Below are positions 21,017 to 30,495 of a stretch of DNA of 64,000 nt, in pieces. The stretch is from Ampelocalamus luodianensis (Eukaryota; Streptophyta; Magnoliopsida; Poales; Poaceae). A program made the translations under genes and the position numbers. The notes below the pieces were generated by a model. The model saw only the letters and a program-made list of their open reading frames with translations, was not told where the DNA came from and searched no databases. Position 1 is the stretch's first letter, and each line of letters starts with the position of its first letter. The DNA lies in NCBI GenBank assembly GCA_036346255.1, contig CM070633.1:3844001-3908000 (forward strand), in the 5' to 3' direction.

Positions 21017-22630
21017 TGTTGGTGATATGCTCTAGAGGCAATTATAGAGATGATTGTATCACGTTTATGTTTATTAATTAATTAATAAATGTTATTATGT
21101 TCCTTGAATGAATCATTGGTTATAAAGATTAACAAGTATGTGACTTGTTGGTGAAGCTCTTTAACTTATATGATGTCGTTCTAAATGGTATCCCTGGTCG
21201 GATGTCACTGGTCGGAACACCAGTGACTCTACGACCAACACATGTATTGATTGATGACCATGTTTCACCGGTCATGGATATAGGGATATCGAATCAATAA
21301 TGTGAATACGTGTTAGAGAACATAGGGTTGGATAGACCCACCTTGAGACACTACTGTGATTGTTATGATTCTATGTGTCATTAGTTGGTCTCAAGCAATG
21401 ATGATGTATAATCCTTAGATCTCAGATCAGCATGATTCCCTATATGTGTAATAGTACTCTTAGGGGTTGCCAAATGCTACTCGTAACTAGGTAGTTATAA
21501 AGGCAGCTTTCGGGTATACTATGAAACATGCGGAGGGATGTGACTGGTCGGATATGGGATTTGCCCCTCCTAACATAACGGGAGAGATATCTCTGGGCCC
21601 CTCGAAGTGGTCGGATAGAGAAAGTGCATGGTCATGCCACTCGTGGTCGAAGAGTTCGACCACATAAGGTTATCTGATACTCGATCGAGAAAGTATTGAA
21701 CAATCTATGGATGGCATATATCTCACCTGGAGTTCAAACCAGATATCGTGAGGCAAAGGGAGAATACACGAGTAGGTCACTTAGTTCAATCAGTTACAGA
21801 CTGGTCGTGTGGAGATACGAGCTGGTCGTAGATTGGTCGAACGTAATCACAGACTGGTCGAAGCCTGGTCGTAAGGAGTTACGAACTAGTCGAGACTAAA
21901 TATGAACTGGTCTTACATAGTTTCAAACTGGTTGTACTTAAATACGGACTGGTCATGACGAGATACAAGCTAGTCGTAAGTGATGAGGATCTGGTCGTAG
22001 ATCATATTGCATTAAGGTTCGTCCGATATAATTTGTGTGTATTTGGGAATCGTTATGTCCTGCTAGGGACCGCTACGACTTGTGGTCGGAAAAGGGTTTC
22101 CGAGACACAACCGACTACGCATAAACCTAACGGGTCACACACTTAACGGGTTGGAACAAAACATGTTCGAATAGGATCCATCATGGGCACTATATAAGGA
22201 GATGCTCGAGACTATTGGGGTCATGCGAGCGACGTGAGTTACTCCATCAAAACCCTAGTCGCCATCTTCCCGAGAGAGCCTCGCCGTGCGACTTGGTGCT
22301 AGCACACTAGCGTCTGGTTGTTCCTTCCCTGGACGTGTGGATACCGTAGAGGCGCTGCTGCGGTTGCTGTTGCGCTTGAGGAAAATCCACAATCATCACA
22401 AGGAACTTCAGAGGTTGCTGGAGGAGACGATCGACTCACGGGGGTATTGGACGATCGACTACGACCGCTACATCGATGTGCTCTTCGTTGCACCAGGCTG
22501 CTCCGACTCTCCTTCTACTGCACTGCGCGTCTGGTGGTAACGATCTGTGATCATCAACTTGCTTGGCATCCTGGTTTACATGGTAGAATTTTTTTATTTT
22601 CCGCTATCGTAGACTACCTGTATCCCTTCA
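21017..22630 (+). repeat. Solo LTR of an Angela/BARE-like Ty1/copia element, about 1.6 kb
   Basis: Begins TGTTGGTGATATGCTCTAGA, very close to the known Angela/BARE LTR start, and ends TATCCCTTCA. A TATA box CTATATAAGG lies at 22190-22199. It is flanked by CGATG (21012-21016) and CGCAG (22631-22635), which sit at the position expected for a 5-bp target duplication in the interrupted RNase H frame of E but match only 3 of 5. No internal domain or second LTR is present, which indicates LTR-LTR recombination. Its 5' 1 kb carries an unusual array of GGTCG words. Confidence 0.75.
21785..22005 (+). repeat. Degenerate array of about eleven CTGGTCGTA-type motifs
   Basis: Copies of an 8-11 base unit (consensus RRCTGGTCGTA) recur every ~12-25 bases between about 21797 and 22000, with spacer words such as AGATACGA and AAATACGG. 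Additional CTGGTCGG copies occur at about 21195, 21210 and 21545. The array lies upstream of the LTR's TATA box. Whether it is a minisatellite or a set of protein-binding sites cannot be told from sequence. Confidence 0.6.
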
Positions 22631-22695
22631 CGCAGACCACATTAGGTGTAGCAGCCAAGTATCCCTTCACCAAAGCGACTAAGCGCTACCATTCG

Positions 22696-24880
22696 TGTAA
22701 CACCCCAACTCAACATTGAGCCTGGAATGCTACTGAAATTAAATTAAACTAAATCTAATTACCAATTTTTGGCAGAACCTCCTTTGTATAGTCAACTATA
22801 CCGAGGTTCTAACAATTTATCATGGCAATTAACAATAACTTCATATTCAAGTTCATTCAAGCATGAAAGATAGTCTAATAAACATAAACAAAACTTGATA
22901 TTCTACTTATTACAATTAATCTGAAACTCAAACCAACCATGAGTGATTCTCAAGTAGTTTACTTATTACTGGAATAAAACTAAATGGCAGACGCCTTAAG
23001 GATGAGTGGTAGTGAGTGCAACCAAACATCTACTCCCTTCCATGCATGTCGTTCTTGCTAGTCGTACCTAAAACATATCAAAGCAAGAGTGAGCCCAAAG
23101 ACTCAGCAAGTATCAACAAGGCCAAAGCAAGTTCACAGTCATAGCATCAACAATCCAAAATAAACATTACACTAAACATAGCCTTTATACTTATGTAATG
23201 CGACCAATGCAATGCACCTTTTAAACTTTATCTCTTTTCGTATTTTACCGGTAATGTGGGGTATACAACCGTCGATATATACCCTTGCCTCTGCCCTCTG
23301 GTACAGGGATCAAGAGCCTATACTCCACAAGTATAGGGACCTTTGCCCATCATCTTCATGATGGGGACCTCTTTACTCATTGCCCACATTCCACGAATGT
23401 GGGGACCTCAAGCCCGTCATTACATGACGGGGACCTCAACTATTTATACTTGGTCACCACATGACCAAGTCTCAAACATGGTTAAATCATGCATATGCAC
23501 TATGACATCATCTTTCATACATAAGAATTCAACGTGTGCACAACAACATGTAAGCATTAACAACATACAAAGGAAACTTTAACCATAACTTGCATTCATC
23601 AAGATAAATGGAAACTCATCACAATAATATCCATGCCTGGCTATCACGAGCAAAGCACAAACAGTCCCAGTATCCAAGCACATATATGGAATAACCCGAA
23701 TACTTGCCTCAACCGTGCGAGAACGGTGGACGCGAAGAGGGTGCTGCCCCTGGGATCACGCTCCCACCTGAACATAAAGATAACCCAATCTAAGACCAAC
23801 ATACTGGACCAAAAGCATAAATAACAACACAATTGAACTCGCTAAGCTCCCAAACTTTTCCAATCTTCTAATTTCTAGCGATCGATTTGGTGTTCACTTC
23901 GGACAATCAACTTCTAAAATACATAACTTTCTGCTCAGGAGTGAAAATAAGATGTTCTTGGACTTTCTGGAAAGATAATTAAATTACCTAAATAAACCTA
24001 GTTGGGGAGCCCTTTTTATTCTACCATATACGGCGCCTACCAAGCCAATCTATAAAACATCAATTATCACGTCGGTTTCTCTGGACAGTACACTAAAACC
24101 ATCATAACTTTTGCTAACAAAGTCCAAATGTTGTGTTCTTTATCTCTCTGCAAAGGTATGGAAATTACCTACATTTTTTGTCATATTGAGATCCTCTGAT
24201 TTCAAATTTAACTAACAGTTTTATCCAGTTTTCTACAATCTGCCCCAAAGCTGGCAGATCAGCAAGACAACGATACTAAAAAATTCATAACTCTCTGACC
24301 GTTAATCGGATTTAGGTGTTCTTGGTGGCCACTGAAAGCTAAGAACATAAGCCAACTATCTCTAGGAGGCGGGATCCCCATATTATTCTTCTAACAACAT
24401 GAAAACTGTCGTCCAAACTATTGGACAGAACGCGATCTATTAAACCGACGAAATTCAATCTACCAAACGACATCAACCGCAACTACTACGCAACAACCAA
24501 CGAAGAACACGCGATGTTACCCTTGTATAATCGTAGCAAGGTGAATATTTGGCCCCGTGAAGATGATCTCCTCTCCTTTCTTCACTTGATCGGCAGCAGA
24601 GAGCACCGACAGCGAGGAAGGGACGCACCAATGGAGGATGGGGCTGCTTGGGGAGGGGAGGGGGTGATTACTGTAGCGGCGGTGAAACTGTAGCAGGTGG
24701 TGTGCTACAGTAACCCTAGGGGTTTTGACTGCCCCGAATGGCCAAGACTATGGGCTTTTGGCCCAAGATTTAATCCCCTTCAAGAGAAATGCTGAAATCC
24801 CTTTTTAAATCCTGATAAAACGGTTGAAACTCAAATAACTCTCTCCCGTTAAATCTTTCTAATACTTTTGGGGTATTACA
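22696..24880 (-). repeat. 3' LTR of element F (2185 bp, complete)
   Basis: Plus strand from TGTAACACCCC to GGGGTATTACA. Next to its right end, 24881-24893 is a pyrimidine run (TTCTACCCCCCTT), which is the polypurine tract on the minus strand. The preceding bases ATTCG (22691-22695) belong to Tat fragment E. Confidence 0.8.
23258..23470 (-). repeat. Array of seven short hairpins in the LTR of element F
   Basis: Successive inverted repeats, most separated by GGGACC-type linkers. Stems: GGGTATA/TATACCC (23259-23284), CCTCTGCC/GGTACAGG (about 23289-23307, imperfect here), CCTATACT/AGTATAGG (23317-23337), CCCATCAT/ATGATGGG (23346-23365), CCCACATTC/GAATGTGGG (23383-23403), CCCGTCAT/ATGACGGG (23413-23431), ACTTGGTCA/TGACCAAGT (23448-23470). 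Loops are 3-5 bases in five of the seven. The other LTR carries the same array. Confidence 0.85.
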
Positions 24881-25400
24881 TTCTACCCCCCTTAAACAGA
24901 ATTCGACCCCGAATTCTAATCTTGCTTAACTTGCTAACGACACCACTTACCTGTTGTGAACAATTCTGGATACTGCTCGCGCATGTGAGACTCCAATTCA
25001 CAAGTTGCTTCCCTCTCGGACTTATGGGATCACATCACCTTGACGGATACCAACATTTTTCACCTCAACACTAGTCTCGATCTTTACTGGTACGCTCAAC
25101 ACATGGGTCTCGAAGGTAAGGTCTTACTCGTTGGCCAACCGCTCTAACAAAATATCAAGCTCTGGACCTCTCATGTACTACCTCTACACCGGAATATACA
25201 AGACATTGTGTACTCCGCGCATGTACTCGAGGCGGTCCTAGCGATACGCAAACCTACAAATTCCCGCAACTATAAGGAACCTATCCAACACACCTTTGGT
25301 TAAACTTCCTTTTTGGTACCGAAGTACACCGTCTGCACAAAATACACGAAACTCTTATTCCAACTCTCAGTCGATCACTTTACCTATGCAAGCAGCATCT
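24881..25400 (-). pseudogene. Integrase C-terminus and chromodomain remnant of element F
   Basis: On the minus strand, fragments in several frames read IVAGICRFAYR, EYMRGVHNVLYIPV and ETHVLSVPVKIE. They end in SEREATCELESHMREQYPEL, which is the C-terminal half of a retroelement chromodomain. A stop stands where the family's conserved Trp would be (before SHKSER). This places F among the chromoviruses. The rest of pol cannot be read. Confidence 0.6.
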
Positions 25401-28400
25401 CCTTTAACAAGGGTCGCACAAAGAACTCGTCTACCAGCTCACTTATCCGAAAAACTCAACTGAAATCAAAGGGGACATAATGCATCCAACTCAAAACTAT
25501 CTTCTCTTAGAAGAGCCTAATCCAAAAACAATGGATTTATCATGAAAACTTTTCCACTTTTCAAGTAGGCAGTTTAGAAATAAATGCCACAAAAGCCAAA
25601 AGCAAAATCACTCGAATAACCAGATTAACCATTTTTTTAACTGTAAAGAACCACATATACCGACAAGAACCAACTCCATTTGTAATTGTCATCTGTCATA
25701 ACACATAGTTCAAATAAGAACTAAGAGAATATCTTACTATCCAAGATCACACCCTTTTCCACAATTTTTCTTTTAAGAATTTAACTTTCTCTTAAACCAT
25801 AAGATCCCAAATCATTGGATAACACATTAACTCATTTCTCTTAAATTGGCAACCTCAAAGCGATGTTCGGCCGAACACAAAATCCACATTTATGCAAGGA
25901 AAAATTTTCCAACCCACAATATCACACTCTAGCCAACTTCTCTACCAAAGGAATTACTTTGACAAGTAAACCCCAACACATCTCAATATAGATTTCTGCC
26001 ACAATCACATCACCTCAATATTTTAAGGATAATCAACTTGAAATTCACCACATTCACTCTCATTTACTGCTTCCAAAGGATTCTTTCAGAGATCACCATA
26101 ACTCTTGGAACCTAATCCCGGAAAACCAAGATGCTAGCATAAAAATGCAAAGCCCAATTCAACCTCTAAGACTCTTACAATGAACTTCTGGTATACTTGA
26201 GAGGTAACCCTCAGATCTGATGACTAAAATTTTCACACCGCTCAACAAAAACCTCAGTCGTCAGTTTCAACATTCCTCACAAATCAAGTAATCGCCCAAG
26301 GCGATTCGTTTCATCAATCTTAGACCTTCTCTAACCCACACCAATCAAATGCGGCTACTTGACTACAATGTACCCATAATGACACAATACCATCACTAAT
26401 TGACCAAGATTCAAACATAATCAATTACTAACGTCGATTAATGAATATATTATTGATCAAGCTATCCTTAGAGATAATCTAACTCCCATTGGGTTACTTA
26501 CTGAGGCCGATTCACACTTGACAATAACTCAACAATCTCTACTGTCCCATTAATTAACACGACTATTAGATTTCTCTATACTGCTACTCTCATTAACTAC
26601 ACCATCATGCTACTTCTACACAATCTTACCGAGTACCCAAATGCGATACCCTAATAATCTGATGAAAATTTCCATACTTGCTAACTCTAATGTTCTGTCA
26701 AAATGAACACAAAATCTTGGACCACACTCGCTATAGGTCCTACTAGTTGTGACAACGAAATCTGTTAACTCTAAAGACAAATATTCTTTTTAACTCAAAT
26801 CCTCTCCAAGGATTATTCTAATAAATCGATTTATTACTCAATGCCTCTTAGATAACGTGACACCTAAAGGTTCACCAAACCATCTACTAGACCACCACTA
26901 TCTAGTTGCCAATACACAACCGAAGAGAGGTTGCAATACAGTTCGGTTAACCCTTTCTTAGAAGAAGAGGCAAATAAAAAAATATTTCAGTACAAAGAAA
27001 AAAAATGTTACCACTTACAGTAGTTACAAGTTCACGAGAAACAATCAGATAATGATGTTCTCGGAAAACAAAAGATAAGATCAAAGTTGATGGCACACGT
27101 CCCACAAGTAGAGAACATCAAACCTCAAACGAGAATAAAACATTGCTTTTGGAAATTCGGGAAAAACTCTTATGGGCAAGAACAAAACTTTACTTCAATC
27201 TCAAATACTTCTACTCTACTCGACTTTCATTGGTTACTGAGATCACCATGCCAATTCGACAAAAGATATTTGAAGACCACAACCCATAAACCACTTAGGA
27301 ACTAATAAAACTCTCAAAACGTCACTTTGCTCCAAACAAATTCAACTACCACATCAACATGAGGTCTGAAAGATCACAAACGTGACCTAGAAACATATTC
27401 ACTTAATCAACATCAGGCGAGCGATCCAATTCCTTTATACAGAACATTCAATATTATCATCATAATCCCTTACTGACAATCACACTAACAATAAAACAGT
27501 ACACTCTTAGCGAGACTCACCATAGCCTCTTATCCCATCATAAACCTCTCCAAAAGAAACACAAGCCACAAGGTTAGAACAAACCTCTTTTAACCAGATC
27601 ATGCTATCACATAATAATTTCGTAAAGCACACTATGAGAGACCACTTATTCATTCATCCACTCAACCATAAGTGTTACTCAACACCCACTTCAACTATCA
27701 TTGACAAATGATAATTCTATTTATCACGTATGCAAATAGAGTCCTACTACTATTTACAGTCACATGTCTATTTATAAACACAGAGTCAATATTCCACTTT
27801 ATGCTCAGAGTTTAATTAAAGATTTAATAACATCATCTCCTTTAATCATCGGGTTTCACAAGGTACTACCTCAACATCCATCTAATCCGATATACATATC
27901 TCAATCTAGCAATTATGTATGATCATCAAGTAGCCAGTTTATGAAAATCTCCGGATTAATATCCTCTAAGGCATCGTTCAAACACATCCTTAACATAATC
28001 ATCACTAAAGGGTAGACAAATCCCTTAAGATACTTTACTCCGAATTATCCGATAAATATATCAAATTCTACAATCTTAATGATCAGACCAAAGCTTCAAT
28101 ATACCACACCTCTTAATAAGTTTTGGATTCCTAGTAGGAATGGTCATACCGTTTAAACAAGTTCATCTTGTAACGACTCTATGACGACATCAAGCTTATC
28201 AACTTCACTTCCAACAATCTTGGTTAAGACCGATTACACACCACATTATAAACCCAACTTGATAACTCATACATTATCGATCTATCCTTTATGCTTAAAA
28301 TCTCTCACAAAATACAACAAATCTCAAAAGAGTTTTGATACTTTCCTTCTCAAAGAAGAGGCACTAAACTTCAATATTCCAACTACTCCAAAAGAAGTGC

Positions 28401-29000
28401 GTAAAGTCAAAACGTACTTCAAAGAAGTTCGTAAATGATACTTTCCATTATCTAAAACACCAAACAAATAAACGGGTTAAGTTTGCCAACAAAAAAAAAG
28501 TAGAACTCTCATGACAAGGAACAATATTGCCAATAACAACATTTACAAGTAGCAAGAGTAGCTCAAGAGTCAGAAAAGACAACATTTGCTCTATAAAACA
28601 AATACAAACCAATTGAAATCCATCAACTGCATTGTAACCATTATCCAAAGAAGGTTCATCAACTACATGCGACTCAACAGTTGGAAAACAATGTTTGCTT
28701 TAAGGATCAAATTAAATCAATGGAAGAGAACAACTCTTCTAAAGATACTCACTATTCTCATACTGCGAGCGGTGGTGTAGCCTGGTAAAGCCCAGGGCCA
28801 CAACCACGGCCTCAACCTCTCAACATGGGTTATCCCCACACAATATAATCATAATCAATTAATGAGCAATAAAACTCAATTCATATCAGCAATCAACACT
28901 ATGATAAAGCGGAAACGTAAATGCAATGTTATGCCCATTCCCATCCTACTGTGCTTAGTGTGTCAAAATTAATATCTCATGAACCACGGACCTACAGCCC
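25401..29000. other. Noncoding interior of element F
   Basis: No gag, protease, RT or RNase H motif can be read in any frame. The plus strand is clearly poorer in G than in C, so the sense (minus) strand is C-poor. It could be massively decayed pol or a noncoding domain proper to a non-autonomous family. Confidence 0.55.
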
Positions 29001-29012
29001 GCTCTGATACCA
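29001..29012 (-). promoter_or_regulatory. Primer binding site of element F (initiator tRNA-Met)
   Basis: Minus-strand TGGTATCAGAGC, the standard plant retroelement PBS complementary to initiator tRNA-Met, two bases from the LTR end. Confidence 0.85.
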
Positions 29013-29014
29013 AC

Positions 29015-30470
29015 TGTAATACACCAACTCAACATTGAGCCTGGAATGCTACTGAAATTAAATTAAACTAAATCTAATTACCAATTTTCGGCAGAACTTC
29101 CTTTGTATAGTCAACTATACCGAGGTTCTACCAATTTATCATGGCAATTAACAATAACTTCATATTCAAGTTCATTCAAGCATGAAAGATAGTCTAATAA
29201 ACATAAACAAAACTTGATATTCTCCTTATTACAATAAATCTGAAACTCAAACCAGCCATGAGTGATTCTCAAGTAGTTTACTTATTACTGGAATAAAACT
29301 AAATGGCAGACGCCTTAAGGATGAGTGGTAGTGAGTGCAACCAAACATCTACTCCCTCCCATGCATGCTGTTCTTACCAGTCGTACCTAAAACATATCAA
29401 AGCAAGAGTGAGCCTAAAGACTCAGCAAGTATCAACAAGGCTAAAGCAAGTTCACAGTCATAGCATCAATAATCCAAAATAAACATTACACTAAACATAG
29501 CCTTCATACTTATGTAATGCGACCAATGCAATGCACCTTTTAAACTTTATCTCTTTTCGCATTTTACCGGTAATGCGGGGTATACAACCGTCGATGTATA
29601 CCCTTGCCTGTGCCCTCTGGCACAGGGACCAAGAGCGTATACTCCACAAGTATAGGGACCTTTGCCCATCATCTTCATGATGGGGACCTCTTTACTCATT
29701 GCCCACATTCCACGAATGTGGGGACCTCAAGCCCGTTATTAGATGACAGGGACCTCAACTATTTATACTTGGTCACCACATGACCAAGTCTCAAACATGC
29801 TTAAATCATGCATATGCACTATGACATCATCTTTCATACATAAGAATTCAACGTGTGCACAACAATATGTAAGCATTAACAACATACAAAGGAAACTTTA
29901 ACCATAACTTGCACTCATCAAGATAAATGGAAACTCATCACAATAATATCCATGTCTGGCTATCACGAGCAAAGCACAAACAGTCCCAGTATCCAAGCAC
30001 ATATATGGAATAACCCGAATACTTGCCTCAACCGTGCGAGAACGGTGGACGCGAAGAGGGTGCTGCCCCTGGGATCACGCTCCCACCTGAACATAAAGAT
30101 AACCCAATCTAAGACCAACATACTGGACCAAAAGCATAAATAACAACACAATTGAACTCGCTAAGCTCCCAAGCTTTTCCAATCTTCTAATTTCTAGCAA
30201 TCGATTTGGTGTTCACTTCGGACAGTCAAATTCTAAAATATATAACTTTCTGCTCAAGAGTCCAAATAAGATGTTCTTAGACTTTATGGAAAGGTAATTA
30301 AATTACCTAAATAAACCTAGTTGGGGAGCCCTTTTGATTCTACCATATACTACCCCTACCAAGCCAATCTACAAAACATCAATTATCACGTCAGTTTCTC
30401 TGGACAATACCCTAAAACTATCATAACGTTTTCTACGAAAGTCCAAATTTTGTGTTCTTTATCTATCTGA
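29015..30470 (-). repeat. 5' LTR of element F (truncated)
   Basis: Direct repeat of 22696-24150. Similarity ends after TTTATCTATCTGA at 30470. The missing part corresponds to about 24153-24880. It carries the same hairpin array (about 29577-29789), including a perfect CCTGTGCC/GGCACAGG stem where the left LTR has mismatches. Confidence 0.8.
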
Positions 30471-30495
30471 ATTAACAAGAAAACAAAGTCATTTT

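Larger units (their letters stand above)
20106..22695 (-). pseudogene. Tat-lineage RNase H fragment (E), split by a solo LTR
   Basis: Two minus-strand parts: 22631-22695 (YLAATPNVV, the start of RNase H) and 20106-21016. The second holds GPKERYPQVQK, TTIKSQAFADFIAEW, YFDGS and RKDKTLADQL. The order and motifs match the corresponding parts of elements A and B. If the solo LTR (21017-22630) and one 5-bp target copy are ignored, the frame resumes in phase with the same spacing as A. The left end is cut at the LTR fragment and the right end by chromovirus F. Several stops are present. Confidence 0.75.
22696..30470 (-). mobile_element. Chromovirus-derived LTR element F, largely noncoding interior (LARD-like)
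   Basis: LTRs at 22696-24880 and 29015-30470 are direct repeats. The right one is cut at 30470, losing about 730 bases. The minus orientation is set by the PBS next to the right LTR (29001-29012) and by a purine-rich tract next to the left LTR. The 4.1 kb interior has no frame longer than about 90 codons. Only decayed integrase C-terminus and chromodomain sequence is recognisable at its 3' end (24900-25330). By eye the LTRs differ at about 8 of the first ~260 aligned bases, far less than the decay of the interior implies. Confidence 0.75.

Noticed and set aside
22286..22719. Plus-strand ORFs (84 and 133 codons) at 22.3-22.7 kb
   Set aside because: They lie in the transcribed part of the Angela-like LTR and cross its end, with no known domain.
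23258..23470. CRISPR-like array (short palindromes with regular spacing)
   Set aside because: The repeats are inverted stems of differing sequence, not identical direct repeats with unique spacers, and the sequence is in a plant LTR.
23633..23824. 63-codon ORF repeated almost exactly at 29952-30143
   Set aside because: The repetition is explained by the LTR pair of element F, and the sequence has no protein motif.
28181..28438. 85-codon ORF inside element F as a possible gag
   Set aside because: It is on the strand opposite to the element's sense direction and has no gag motif.
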